In this document: piece by piece, positions 46,080 through 56,347 of the stretch
Position numbering within the stretch: the first letter of the stretch is position 1
How the letters are laid out: each line of letters begins with the position of its first letter
Source of the DNA: Deltaproteobacteria bacterium
GTDB lineage: Bacteria > JADJOY01
Direction: 5' to 3'
Length of the DNA stretch: 64,000 nucleotides
NCBI GenBank assembly: GCA_016713535.1
Contig: JADJOY010000003.1
Location: 310,001 to 374,000 of the forward strand
Program-made: the position numbers and the translations under genes
Notes under the pieces: model-generated
The model's database searches: none
The model's input: only the letters and a program-made list of their open reading frames with translations
Told to the model about the DNA's origin: nothing

Positions 46080-47045
46080 GTGAACCGGCGCGCCGTCGGA
46101 GGCGCGGCACGGGGAGCGGCGTCGAGCCTCGCCGACGCCGGTGCGGCGAGCGCGCCGACGCCGGTCGAGGTGGCGGACCGGATCGTGCGCTCGTTCGGCT
46201 CCTTCAAGACGATCCCCGAGGTGGCGCTGCGCGCCACGGAGATCTCGAGTGACCCGTCCTGTTCGCTCGGCGACCTGGAGGAGGTGCTGCGGCGCGATCC
46301 CACCTTGGTGTCGCGGCTGCTCCAGCTCGTGAACGGCCCGTTCTACGGCCTCGCGACCGAGGTGCGCAGCATCCCGCAGGCGCTGCTCGTGATCGGGCTC
46401 AAACAGCTCCGTACCCTCGTGCTGGTGGACGTGGCGGCAGCGCTGGTCGGCGCGCGCGAGGGGGTCGCCGTGAGCGGCCGCGCGCTGTGGCTCCACTCGA
46501 CGGCGGTGGGGGTGTTCGCGCAGATGGTCGCGCGGCGCATCCTCGGCGTCTCAGGCGACGACATGTTCCTGTGCGGGATGCTGCACGACATCGGCCTGGT
46601 GCTCCTCGACCAGGCGCGCGGCGGCGAGGTGGTCCGTGCCTTCGAGGCGCACCGCTCGGGCGGCGGCAACATGTGCGAGTGCGAGCGCGCCGCGCTCGGC
46701 ACTGACCATGTGCACGTCGGTGTGCGCCTCGCCGAGCTGTGGAGCTTTCCGCAGGTGGTGAGGCACGCGATCCTCCATCACCACGACACGGCCCGCTATG
46801 GCAGCGGTGAGCTCGAGCCGGCCGACCTCCTGGTGGTCGCCCACCACCTCGCGAGCGAGCTCGGCTACCCCGAGATCCCCGGCCACGTGGTGGCTCCGCC
46901 CGAGTGGGTGCTCGTGCACGTCGCCGAACGGGAGCTCGAGTATCGAGCGCTCGCCGAGGACTTCGTCCACGAGATGAAGAAGGCCGACCGGTTCTTCCAG
47001 CGAGCGCCGCGCGCCTCGCGCGCGGGCGCGGCGAGAACCCGATGA
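46080..47045 (+). CDS. HDOD domain protein coupled to hybrid kinase
   Basis: A 321-residue HDOD protein. FGSFKTIPEVALRATEISSD and LLQLVNGPFYGLATEVRSIP are classic HDOD motifs, and the core keeps MFLCGMLHDIGLVLLDQ and AILHHHD. GTG 46080 has CGGAGGAG 5 nt upstream. The stop overlaps the hybrid kinase start as ATGA, so the two are made together. HDOD-kinase pairs are known in motility and stress signalling; here the HDOD protein may modulate the kinase or carry its input. Confidence 0.9.
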   Translation: MNRRAVGGAARGAASSLADAGAASAPTPVEVADRIVRSFGSFKTIPEVALRATEISSDPSCSLGDLEEVLRRDPTLVSRLLQLVNGPFYGLATEVRSIPQALLVIGLKQLRTLVLVDVAAALVGAREGVAVSGRALWLHSTAVGVFAQMVARRILGVSGDDMFLCGMLHDIGLVLLDQARGGEVVRAFEAHRSGGGNMCECERAALGTDHVHVGVRLAELWSFPQVVRHAILHHHDTARYGSGELEPADLLVVAHHLASELGYPEIPGHVVAPPEWVLVHVAERELEYRALAEDFVHEMKKADRFFQRAPRASRAGAARTR

Positions 47046-49108
47046 CTCGCATCTCGGCGGCGGCGCAGGCGGCGCTGGAGGAGGTGGGCGCACGCCTCGC
47101 GCGGCGCATCCCCGCGCTCGCGCTCGCGCTCGAGCCACCCGGCGGCCAGGACGGGGTCACGGCGCCGCTCGCCAGCCGGCCGCTGGTGTTGGTGGGACGG
47201 GTGGCACACGGATCCCTCGACCCCACGCTCACCGCGGCGCTGGTCGAGAGCGCGGCCGCAGAGGTGGACGCGATCCTCGACGCGGCGACGGTGCGGGCGC
47301 GGGCCGAGCAGCTCGCGCGGGAGATCGAGGTGCTCCGCCTGGAGCACCAGGAGATCGTCGAGCACAACCTGCGCGAGCACGACCGCGTGCTCGCGGCCGA
47401 GCGTCAGGACGCGATGCGTCTCGAGCGCCTGGTGTGCGAGCGCACCGCCGAGCTCGAGCACAGCAACCGCCAGCTCAGTGCCGCGAGCTCGCTCAAGGAT
47501 CGCTTCCTCTGGCACATCTCGCACGAGGTGCGGACCCCGCTCCACGGCCTGGTCGGTCACCTCGACCTGCTACGTGACACCCCGCTCGACGCCGGCCAGC
47601 GCGAGCTCGTGGGGCTCGCGTGCGGCGCCGCCGAGGCGCTCCGGGCGGTGGTCTGCGACGTCGTCGACTTCTCGCGCCTCGAAGCCGGGCTGCTGGCACT
47701 GGAGCCCGCCGACTTCGAGCTGCGCCTCGAGCTCGGCGCGCTCCTCAAGGTCATCGGTCCGCCGGAGGGGCGACTCGGCGCGGAGCTGATCTGCGACGTG
47801 AAGCCGGACGTACCCGAGCGCCTGCGCGCCGACATCGGGCGGATCCGCCAGGTGCTCGTGAACCTGGTGGGGAACGCCATGAAGTTCACGGCGCCGGGCG
47901 GCCAGGTGCGCGTCAGCGTCGAGCTCGCCGACCCCACCGAACGCGCGAGGAACTGCGCGCTGCACCGTCTCCTCCACGTGCGGGTCGCCGACACCGGGAT
48001 CGGAATCCCGTACGAGAAGCAGGCGGCCGTGTTCGAGCCGTTCTGGCAGGTCGACGACTCCGCGTCGCGGCACTTCGAGGGCGCCGGCCTCGGGCTCGCG
48101 CTCGCGAGCCGCCTGGTGCAGAAGCTCGGCGGGCGGATCTGGTTCGAGAGCGAGCCCGGCCATGGAACGACGTTCCACTTCACGCTCGACGTCGAGTCGC
48201 GCGCGGAGCCGCGCCGCGCCGAGCTGGCCACACCGTGGCGGGGGGCGGGTTCTCCTGATCGAGAGCAACGCCACGCAGCGTGAGGTGATCACGGCGCTGC
48301 TCGCGCACATCGGTCTCGAGACCGCCGCCGTGGACGATCTCGCGGCGGCGATCGGGGTGCTCGGGGCAGCGCGCGCCGAGAAGGGCCGCTTCGCGCTCAC
48401 GCTCGTGGACGTGCACGCCACGCCGGAGCTCGGGCCTCGCCTGGCCGACGCGCTCACGGCGGCCGGGCCGGTCGCCGGGCCGCTGGTCGCGGTGTTGCCG
48501 TCCGGCTCGCCGCCGTCGCTGGCGCGGCGGGTGCTGGGCGTCGACGTGGCGGGTGTCGTGGTGAAGCCGGTGACCGAGCACGATCTCGTCGCGCAGCTCG
48601 AGCGCCTCGCCGCGCGTGAGCCCGCTGCAGCGGAGCCGGCGACGCCGGTCACGGGCGGCGCGCGGGCGCCGGCGCCGGGAGCCCACACGCCGAGCGGGGT
48701 CGCCGCATCGTCGTCGGCGCTACGGGTGCTGGTCGTCGAGGACAACCCGATCAACCAGAAGCTCGCCGCGCGCGCATGCTCGCCAAGCGCGGCTACCACG
48801 TGGCGCTCGCGTCGAACGGCCGCGAGGCACTCGAGGCGATCGACGACGCCTGCTTCGACCTCGTGCTGATGGACGTGCAGATGCCCGAGCTCGACGGCAT
48901 CGAGGCGACGCGCCGCATCCGCGAGCGGGAGCGCGTCGAAGGTGGGCACGTCCCGATCATCGCCATGACCGCGAGCTCGCTGGATGGAGATCGCGATCGC
49001 TGCCTGGAGGCGGGCATGGATCACTACCTGGCCAAGCCGGTCACGGCGGCGGCGTTGTTCGCGACCATCGACCGGGCCCTCACGGAGGTCGACGCGCCTG
49101 GGGCGTGA
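47042..49108 (+). CDS. soluble hybrid histidine kinase with two receivers (two frame breaks)
   Basis: About 688 residues in its restored form. It has an N-terminal helical region with a coiled coil (about 80-150), HisKA with His161 in HISHEVRTPL, HATPase with NLVGNAMKFTAPGG, VADTGIGIP and GAGLGLALAS (to about 390), REC-1 (LLIESNATQREVITALLAH, Asp in LTLVDVHA) and REC-2 (VVEDNPINQK, LVLMDVQMPELDG, KPV). Two indels break it: a run of six G at 48240-48245, one too many, and a missing base in a GC tract at 48771-48777. The two cancel, so the span is a multiple of three. No membrane segments. It overlaps the HDOD gene by 4 nt. REC-1 has a degraded acidic pocket and may be regulatory only. Confidence 0.85.
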
Positions 49109-49420
49109 GCGCGCGGGTGGCCGGCGCGCCTCCATCGGGGGGCAGGCCACTTTGTCCCGCTCAGTGCGCCGGTCGCCGGTCGGTGGTGACCGCCGGATTC
49201 GTGAGCCGCCCTCCCGGGTTTTGACCGAGGCGGCGTGCCGTCGCGCCAAGTGTGCGATGTCGCGGCGGATCCCCCTGCGACGGTGCCGTGGTGCTCGGCG
49301 TCGACCCGCAGGTCTGGGGCGAGCGGCCCGGTGCTTGCTTGAGGGCTGTCGCGTGCCGCGAACGGGTGGGGCGCATCGACGCCTCCGGAAGGCCGGCATG
49401 GCGTCGCAGCCGGAGGGTCC
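49109..49420. other. 312-bp region upstream of porin gene
   Basis: Follows the hybrid kinase and precedes the porin, both on the plus strand. I see no convincing promoter motif, repeat or open frame; it presumably carries the porin promoter. GC-rich inverted segments are short and imperfect. Confidence 0.4.
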
Positions 49421-50786
49421 ATGAGATCGCCAATCGACCGCACGAGGCTCGGTGCGAAGCCCTCGCGCCGGACGGCGCGGGCGATGGTCGCCTTCGCCGT
49501 GGCCTGCGTGGTCGCGGCGAGTGGGACCGCGGGCGCCGAGCCCGCCCCTGCGCCAGCACCGACCGCGCCCAGCTCGACGGCCTCACCGGCCGCGGCGCGG
49601 GACCCTGCCGCGACTCCACCGGCGCCGCCTGCGCCGGCGCCCTCCGGACCGGGCGCGAGCGCACCCGCGGGCAGCCTGCAGATTCCCGGCACCAACACGA
49701 CCCTCGCCATCGGCGGCATGATCAAGCTCGACGTGCTCTTCAGCAGCACGAGCGTGGGCGGCGCCGGCGGCTCGAACGCCGGTGACCAGTTCCTGCTCCC
49801 GTCGGCGATCCCGGTCGGGTCGCAGGGCGACGAGAACGGACAGATCACGTTTCACGCCCGCGCGAGCCGGTTCTTCTTCAAGACCGACACGCCCACCGAG
49901 TGGGGGACGCTCGGGACCTACATCGAGTGCGACTTCTTCCAGTTCGCGGCGCCCGGCGACGAACGGGTCAGCAACGGCTACGCGCCCCGAGGTCCGGCAC
50001 GCGTACGCGCGTTTCGGCCAGCTACTGGCCGGACAGACCTGGAGCACCTTCATGACCGTGGCGGCGCTGCCGGAGGTGAACGACTACGTCGGTCCGGTCG
50101 CGGCGGTGTTCGTGCGTCAACCCCAGCTTCGCTGGTCGCAGCCGCTCGGCGGGTTCACCCTCGACGTGGGCCTCGAGTCTCCCGAGTCGACGCTCCGCAC
50201 CTCCGACGCCAAGCGCCTGACACCCGACGACGACCAGATCCCCGACCTCGCGCTGCGGTTCGGTACGTCGGGCACCTGGGGCGAGCTCGCCATCGCCGGC
50301 GTGCTGCGTCAGCTCCGTAGCGACGGCGGGGTGGTGGGCGGCGTCGAGGACTCCGTGATGGGGGGCGGGGTGAACGTCTCGGGCCGCGTCCGGACCTTCG
50401 GGCTCGACGACGTCCGGTTCGTGGGCGTGTGGGGAAGTGGCCTCGGTCGCTATGTCGGGCTCAACGTGTTCGACGACGGCTCGATCGACGCCGAGGGTCA
50501 CGTCGCGGCGATTCCCATTCACGGCGGCTTCCTCGCGTATCGACACTGGTGGAGCGAGACGTGGCGATCGTCGCTCGCGTACGGCTACCTCGCGGCCGAC
50601 CCCTACCCGGGCTCGGTCCCGGATTCGACCTCGAACGAGGTCCAATCGGTGCACGGCAACGTGATGTGGAGCCCGATCACACCGGTCACGTTCGGGTTGG
50701 AGTACATCTGGGCGACACGCAGCCTCGAGGGTGGCGACAACGGCGATCTCAACCGCGTGACCTTCGCCGCGAAGTTCACGTTCTGA
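49421..50786 (+). CDS. DcaP-like outer-membrane porin (one frame break)
   Basis: About 454 residues. Signal peptide with hydrophobic core MVAFAVACVVAASGTAGAE (cleavage near 40), a Pro/Ala-rich linker (to about 85), and a beta-barrel of the DcaP-like family: IGGMIKLDVLFSS, ARASRFFFKTDTPTEWG, HAYARFGQLLAGQTWSTFM and a terminal Phe in NRVTFAAKFTF. At 49985-49988 four C occur where three give GYAPEVRHAYARFG; the extra base breaks the frame. ATG 49421 has GGAGGG upstream. DcaP proteins form trimeric channels for small acids. The neighbouring cytochrome and chemoreceptor suggest import and sensing of one compound. Confidence 0.87.
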
Positions 50787-50824
50787 GGTGGAAGCCCGCG
50801 AGTTTCCGAGGGGGAGGTCCGGAC

Positions 50825-51367
50825 GTGACGAACGCAGTGACGCGCGGCGTGCTCGCGGTGTGGATGGTCACGATGGTGGTGTGCGTGGGATGCTCGGGGC
50901 CTTCGCCGCGGGCGTCCGAGCGGCGCCTCGAGAACCTCGGGCCGCCGGCCTTGCACGCGGTCGAGAGTGAGCAGCTCCGCAAGGTCATGGGAGAGCTGCG
51001 CGCGACCGTGTTCGAGCAGTTCGCGACCGAGCTCGACCTCGATCGCAGCCGCGCGGCTCACGCCGCGGAGCTGGCGCGCGCCGCGCACGCGCTGACCGGA
51101 GCCGCCGCCAAGCTCGTCGCGGCCGCGCCGTCGCTCGAGCTCGGCGACGCCGAGCGACGGGTGTTCACCGATCTGGCGAGCAAGCTCGGTCACCAGGCGG
51201 CGGAGGTCGAGGTGCTGGCGAACGCCGGCCGGTTCGCCGAGATCTCACCCGCGCTCGATCGGATGGTCGCGACCTGCAACGCCTGCCACACGAGCTTCCG
51301 GGCGTTCCGCCCCGGCGCCCCGGATGGCATGACGAGCGGTGACGCCACGCCCGGAGGGCGGCCGTGA
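50825..51367 (+). CDS. cytochrome c'-like heme lipoprotein
   Basis: A 180-residue exported protein. Residues 1-22 are a hydrophobic signal with a weak lipobox ending VGC23-S, so it is probably a lipoprotein. The mature part is helical and ends with a single heme-c motif C151-NA-C154-H155 followed by TSFRAF, the C-terminal arrangement of cytochrome c'. These proteins often bind NO or CO, or carry electrons. GTG 50825 has GGGGAGG 7 nt upstream. The stop overlaps the chemoreceptor start (GTGA), so heme protein and receptor are coupled. Confidence 0.85.
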   Translation: MTNAVTRGVLAVWMVTMVVCVGCSGPSPRASERRLENLGPPALHAVESEQLRKVMGELRATVFEQFATELDLDRSRAAHAAELARAAHALTGAAAKLVAAAPSLELGDAERRVFTDLASKLGHQAAEVEVLANAGRFAEISPALDRMVATCNACHTSFRAFRPGAPDGMTSGDATPGGRP

Positions 51368-53060
51368 TCCGCACGGCAGCGGCGCGACGAGGTCCGGCGG
51401 ACAAGACCCGAGCGCGCGCCGCCTCCGCGGCGCCACGGCTCGATCGTCCCGGCGCGGATGCCGGGGCGCCGGCGCCAGACCCGATGATCCACGCCGAGCT
51501 CGAGGCGCTGCGGCGCGAGGTCAGCGAGCATCGCGCGGTGATGGCCGCCATCGATCGATCGCGGGCGTCGGTCACGTTCGATCTCGCTGGCACCGTCCTG
51601 CGCGCCAACCCCAAGTTCCTCGCGCTGATGGGCTACGGCGTCGACGAGGTGGTGGGTCGGCCACACGCGACGCTGCTGCCCGCCGGGTACCCGGAGGGTG
51701 AGGAGCATCGCGCGACCTGGTCGCGGGTGTGCGGCGGCGAGTTCCAGGGCGGCGACCGCCGCTACGTCACCCGTGACGGCCGCGAGCTGTGGCTCGCGAT
51801 CATCTACAACCCGGTGCTGGACGTAAGCGGGCGCGTGTTCGAGGTGGTCGCGTATGCCACCGACGTGACCGTCCAGAAGCTCGCGGCGATCCGTTACCGC
51901 GACGACGTGGAGCTGATCCTCGACGTGGTGCAGGCCGTCGCGGAGGGCGACACCACCCGTGAGATCGTGCTGGCGGGCGAGGAGGCCGAGGCGATCCAGC
52001 GCATCGGCGCCGCGCTCAACCGGCTCTTCGCCGAGCTGCGCCGGGGCGCCGAGGAGCGCGCTGCCCATCAGCGCTCCGTCGCGGAGCAGAGCGCGCGCGA
52101 GCGCACCGAGGCCGCGGAGCTCACGCGCAAGGTGGACGAGGTGCTCGAGGTGGCCGGGGCCGCGGCCACGGGCGACCTCACGCGCGAGGTGAGCGTGCGG
52201 GGCACGGACGCGATCGGGCGGGTGGGGGACGCGCTGGCCGCGGTGTTGCGCGGCTTCGGCGCCAGCGTCGCCGGCATCCGCGGCGGCGCGGCGCGAGTGG
52301 ATGCCGCGGCCGGCCAGCTCAGCGCCAGCGCCCGGCAGATCCGGACGGACGCCGACGAGACCTCCGCCCAGGTGGCGGTGGTGGCGGCCGCCGCCGAGGA
52401 GGTGAGCTCGAGCGTGCAGTCGGTCGCGGCCGCGGCCGAGGAGCTCGGCGCGAGCATCCGTGACATCGCCAAGAACGCCGCCGAGGCGGCGCAGGCGGCG
52501 AGCGCCGTGAGCAAGGCCAGGGACACCGACCGCGCGGTGAGCGTCTCGGCCTGTCGAGCACCGACATCGGCAAGGTCGTGAAGGTGATCCAGGCGATCGC
52601 CGAGCAGACCAACCTGCTCGCCCTCAACGCCACCATCGAGGCGGCGCGCAGGCGAGGCCGGCAAGGGGCTTCGCGGTGGTCGCGAACGAGGTCAAGGAGC
52701 TGGCGCGCGAGACCGCGCGCGCCACCCAGGACATCGCGCAGAAGATCGTCGCGATCCAGCGCGACGCCGGCGTCTCGGCGACGGCGATCGGCGAGATCGG
52801 CGGGATCGTCGGGCGCATCAGCGACATCCAGACCGCGATCGCGGGCGCGGTGGAGCAGCAGACCGCGACCACCGGCGAGATCGGCCGCAGCGTCTGCGAC
52901 GCCGCGCGTGGCACCAGCGAGATCGCTCGCAACATCGCGGCCGTCGCGCTCGCCGCGCGCGACCACGGCCGCCAACGCGGCGGGATCGCTCGGGGCGGCG
53001 GACGAGCTCGCCGCGATGGCGGCCGAGATGCGGCGCTCGCTCGCGCACTTCCGCTGCTGA
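51364..53060 (+). pseudogene. soluble PAS chemoreceptor with four frame breaks
   Basis: The restored product is about 565 residues: PAS (about 65-185; RANPKFLALMGYGVDEVVGR and YNPVLDVSGRVFEVVAYATD), HAMP-like repeats, and an MA domain whose tip ([18 protein letters not shown]) and C-terminus ([11 protein letters not shown]) are intact. Four indels break it: one base missing at about 52541; GC missing at about 52652; one G too many at about 52668; and a GC-tract change at about 52960. No membrane segment. The GTG at 51364 overlaps the cytochrome gene. Four lesions would normally mean a pseudogene, but they are the G/C-run type found in several other genes here, so sequence error is likely. Confidence 0.78.
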
Positions 53061-53375
53061 TCGCCGTCGCGCGACGAAGCGCGCTCGGGCACCGCGGGCT
53101 TCGGAGGGACCGCCTCCGGCCGTCCGCGCCCGATCGGCGGCGGCCGGAGTGAGCCCAGCGCCCCGAACCTGCGCGAACGATGCGGTTGGCAGGGTGCTGC
53201 ACGAGGCGCGAGCCAGAGACGCGCTGGCGAGCGGAGCGAGTCGACTCGGTGGGGCCCCGCGAGAACCGCGCTTCTCGAGGGGGTGGTCTGGAAGAGACCC
53301 CCGAGGCAACATCCGGAGGCCCGAAGCACTCGCTCCTGCGAGTTCTTCAGCAGCCTGCTGGTTCTGGCACGGCGG
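53061..53375. other. 315-bp convergent spacer with hairpin repeat
   Basis: Lies between the convergent PAS chemoreceptor and the last cheY of the chemotaxis operon. It holds GGTCTGGAAGAGACC at about 53286-53300, a hairpin of the GGAA-loop family, inside an imperfect CTCG...CGAG stem (about 53275-53305), probably a bidirectional 3' end. No gene is seen. Confidence 0.5.
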
Positions 53376-53738
53376 TCAGGAGATCACGCCGTCGAGCGCG
53401 GTCTGGAAGGCTTCCACGGTGAACGGCTTGGACACCAGGAAGAGTGCCCCGTTCTCGGTGGCCTGCTGGCGCATCTCCGCCGAGCCCTCCGAGGTCACGA
53501 ATCCGAACTTGATCGCCGAGCCTTGCTTCTTGAGCTCCTGCAGGAGCTGCAGGCCGTTCATCTCGGGCATGTTCCAGTCGGAGAGCACCACGTCGGGCGT
53601 GGTGCTCTTGATCGCGTCGAGGGCCTCGGCGCCGTTCGACGCCTCGGTGATCGTGTGACCTTCGTAGCCCGCCTGACGGAGCGTGCGCATCACGATCATC
53701 CGCATGGCCTTGCTGTCGTCCACCACCAGGATCTTCAT
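53376..53738 (-). CDS. cheY: chemotaxis response regulator CheY
   Basis: A 120-residue single receiver with D7/D8, phospho-Asp54 in LSDWNMPEMNG, Thr in FVTSEGS, and Lys105 in VSKPFT. ATG 53738 (MKILVVDD) has GGAGGAA 7 nt upstream; an ATG six bases earlier sits on the ribosome site and is less likely. It is the last gene of the chemotaxis operon, after cheX, and would carry the signal to the flagellar switch. A second CheY lies upstream (56348-56725). Confidence 0.95.
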   Translation of the reverse strand: MKILVVDDSKAMRMIVMRTLRQAGYEGHTITEASNGAEALDAIKSTTPDVVLSDWNMPEMNGLQLLQELKKQGSAIKFGFVTSEGSAEMRQQATENGALFLVSKPFTVEAFQTALDGVIS

Positions 53739-53790
53739 CTGCATTCCTCCCCGGACCCGCGTCGGCGCGCGGCGGTCCGCTCCGTCGCGT

Positions 53791-54249
53791 TCAGTCGGGC
53801 ATGCCCTGCTTGGCCGCGAGGCCGATCCTGCAGCTCTCGCCGTCGCAGTCGCAGTCGACGTGCCGCACCTCGTGGGTCCCCGGCACCGTCAGCTTGAACT
53901 CCTTGCCTTCCGCCACCGTCGGCAACGAGAGCTGGCTGGGCGAGGGAAGGAGGGCCTTGACGTTGCCGCCGATCATGTTCGCGAGCTCGCCGAGCGCGTC
54001 GCGGACCTCGTCGTCACTCGCCGCTTCCGGCTCGGTGCCGAACATGATCCCGGCCGCCTTCTTCGCCATGGACTCGGGGCACTCGATCGTGACCGCGCCC
54101 TCCCAGGCCCCCGTGATCACCACGCATCCGATCATGTGACGCGTCGAGCCGTTGGCCGGAGGCGCCTCCGCGCGCGCGAGGTTGAGGCCGAGCACCGAGG
54201 TCCAGACCGTCTCGGCGAGCTCGAACAGCGTGGATTCTTCGACATGCAT
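53791..54249 (-). CDS. cheX: chemotaxis phosphatase CheX-like
   Basis: A 152-residue protein of the CheX/CheC family that dephosphorylates CheY-P. The phosphatase signature D84-x3-E88-x2-N91 is in RDALGELANMIGGN. A Cys-containing segment VRHVDCDCDGESCRIGL near the C-terminus is unusual. Placed between cheR and cheY, it replaces CheZ, which is not in the window. ATG 54249 lies 15 nt after cheR. Confidence 0.85.
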   Translation of the reverse strand: MHVEESTLFELAETVWTSVLGLNLARAEAPPANGSTRHMIGCVVITGAWEGAVTIECPESMAKKAAGIMFGTEPEAASDDEVRDALGELANMIGGNVKALLPSPSQLSLPTVAEGKEFKLTVPGTHEVRHVDCDCDGESCRIGLAAKQGMPD

Positions 54250-54264
54250 GGTGACGTCCTCCGA

Positions 54265-55092
54265 TCAGCCAGCCGAACGAAGCCGATAGACGGTGGCCTT
54301 CTCCAACGCCACTCGCTCGAACCCATCGTCGATCTGGAAAGTGGTCTCGGCTCCGCCGAGGAAGAGAAAGCCGTGCGGGCGGAGCACACGCCGCACCCTG
54401 CCTAGGATCTGGCGCTTGGTCTCGACGTCGAAGTAGATGAGCACGTTGCGCAGGAAGACCACGTCCATGGGCGGCATCGCGGGCCAGTTCGTGGCGAGGT
54501 TCATCTCGCGGAACTCGACCTGCTGACGGATGTCGGCCTTGAGCTGCCACTCCATGCCGCGCTTCTCGAAGTGCTTCACGAGCATCGAGGCCGGCAGCCC
54601 GCGGTTGACCTCGAGCTGGTTGTAGCGGCCCTCGCGCGCCTTCGCGAGCACGTCCCGCGACAGGTCGGTCGCGAGCAGCTGGACCTTCCAGCTCGCGAGC
54701 TGCGGGAAGTGGTCGCGCAGGATCATCGCGATGCTGTAGATCTCCTGGCCTGTCGACGCGGCCGCGGACCAGATCCGCAGGGTGCGCTCCTTGTCGAGGA
54801 TCGGCACCAGGCTCGGCAAGATCTTGGTGCGCATCAGCTCGAACGGGGAATTGTCCCGGTAAAACGACGTCTCGTTGGTGGTCATCGCCTCGACCACCTT
54901 CTGGATGAGCCCGTTCGCGGTGCCGGCCCGTAGTGAGCTCACCAGCGTGTCGATGCCGGAGAGTCCCTCCTTGCGTGCGAGCGGCACCAGACGCGACTCG
55001 ACCAGGTACTCCTTCCCGGGATCGAGCACGATCGCGGAGCGCTCGTAGAGGAAGCGCCTCAGATAGTCGAAGTCGGCCGCGTGCAGGGTCAT
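54265..55092 (-). CDS. cheR: chemotaxis protein methyltransferase CheR
   Basis: A 275-residue SAM-dependent methyltransferase that methylates glutamates of chemoreceptors. The N-terminal helical domain (1-75) is followed by TTNETSFYRDNSPFE, the SAM motif RIWSAAASTGQEIYSIAMIL, and DVVFLRNVLIYFD. It lies between cheB and cheX. The start ATG at 55092 is 13 nt from the cheB stop. Confidence 0.97.
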   Translation of the reverse strand: MTLHAADFDYLRRFLYERSAIVLDPGKEYLVESRLVPLARKEGLSGIDTLVSSLRAGTANGLIQKVVEAMTTNETSFYRDNSPFELMRTKILPSLVPILDKERTLRIWSAAASTGQEIYSIAMILRDHFPQLASWKVQLLATDLSRDVLAKAREGRYNQLEVNRGLPASMLVKHFEKRGMEWQLKADIRQQVEFREMNLATNWPAMPPMDVVFLRNVLIYFDVETKRQILGRVRRVLRPHGFLFLGGAETTFQIDDGFERVALEKATVYRLRSAG

Positions 55093-55105
55093 GGCATCGT
55101 CGCTC

Positions 55106-56344
55106 TCAACCTGCGGCTCGCGCGGCCAGGAGTGGCCGCGACTCGTACACGCGCTTGCGGATCTCGCCGGCGATCTCGCCGAGCGGAAGCACCTTGTCGG
55201 CCAGCCCTTCGCTGGCGACGTAGCCCGGCATTCCCCACACCACCGAGGTCGCCTCGTCCTGAGCCAGCACCCGCGCGCCGACCTCGACGAGACTGCGCGC
55301 GCCGCGCAGGCCGTCTTGCCCCATGCCCGTGAGCACGACGCCGAGCGCGCGAGGGCCGAAGGCCTGTGCCGCGCTGCGGAACAGTGGATCGACCGCGGGC
55401 CTGCAGGAGTTCTCGGGCGGGTCCTGGTTGAGCTTGAGCACCGCGCCCTGCGCCGCTCCGCCGTTACGGAGCACCGTCATGTGGAAGTCCCCCGGGGCGA
55501 TCCACAGCGTGCCGGGGCCTGGCACCGCGCCGTCGAACGCCTCCGCGGCGCGTAGCGACGAGGTCGCGGTGAGGCGCTCGGCGAGTAGCTTGGTGAAGAG
55601 CGGCGGCATGTGCTGCACCACCAGCACCGGCACCGGGAAGTCAGCCGGCAGCGCAGGGATCAGCGCCGCGAGCGCGTTCGGCCCGCCCGTCGACACCCCG
55701 ATCACGACCACCTCGAGCGGTCCCGGCAGGATCGAGCTGCGCGCCGGCACCATCGTCGCGCCGGCGCGCAACGGGGGACGGCTGGCGGCGCCGCGCAGCG
55801 CGGCGAGCGGCGTGCCCGCCGTACCCGCCGGCGCGCGTCCGTCGGCCAGCGCCGGGCGGCGCCGGGACTCGACGTCGCGGGCGGCGACGCGCGCGGCGAT
55901 CTCGCTCATCCGCGGCGGGCGCGGGGCGTCGATCAGGTGCGCGCAGAGCCCTTTGATCTTCGGCAGCATCTCCGCGCGCAGCCGCTGGATCGCCTCGTTC
56001 ACGCTGCCCACGTTCGCGGGCTTGGTGACGTAGTCGCTGGCGCCGCGCGCGAGCGCCTCGAGGGTGGTCGCGCCGCCCCGCTCGGTGAGCGTGCTGAACA
56101 TGATCACCGGCAGCTTCGGGTAGAGCTTGCGGAGCTCGACCAGGGTCTCGAGCCCGTTCATCTCGGGCATCTCGACGTCGAGGGTCACGATGTCCGGATT
56201 GATCTGCGGGATCTTGGCGAGCGCGATGCGCCCGTTCGCCGCGACCCCGGCGAGGTCGATCTGCGGATCGGCGGTGAGGACCTCCGTGACGATGCGGCGA
56301 ACGACGACCGAGTCGTCGACCACCATGATCCGGATCGGACGCAC
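55106..56344 (-). CDS. cheB: chemotaxis-specific protein-glutamate methylesterase CheB
   Basis: A 412-residue CheB: receiver (D10/D11, phospho-Asp56 in VTLDVEMPEMNG) and C-terminal methylesterase with the catalytic triad Ser218 (GVSTGGP), His245 (VQHMPP) and Asp344 (TGMGQDG). The linker (about 125-205) is long and Ala/Arg-rich. Start GTG 56344 is the best available, 3 nt from the cheY stop. It adapts the receptors against CheR. Confidence 0.96.
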   Translation of the reverse strand: MRPIRIMVVDDSVVVRRIVTEVLTADPQIDLAGVAANGRIALAKIPQINPDIVTLDVEMPEMNGLETLVELRKLYPKLPVIMFSTLTERGGATTLEALARGASDYVTKPANVGSVNEAIQRLRAEMLPKIKGLCAHLIDAPRPPRMSEIAARVAARDVESRRRPALADGRAPAGTAGTPLAALRGAASRPPLRAGATMVPARSSILPGPLEVVVIGVSTGGPNALAALIPALPADFPVPVLVVQHMPPLFTKLLAERLTATSSLRAAEAFDGAVPGPGTLWIAPGDFHMTVLRNGGAAQGAVLKLNQDPPENSCRPAVDPLFRSAAQAFGPRALGVVLTGMGQDGLRGARSLVEVGARVLAQDEATSVVWGMPGYVASEGLADKVLPLGEIAGEIRKRVYESRPLLAARAAG

Positions 56345-56347
56345 GGG

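Noticed and set aside
51364-53060. Programmed frameshifting in the multiply broken chemoreceptor
   Set aside because: Four different breaks without slippery heptamers or downstream pseudoknots fit sequence error or decay better than recoding.
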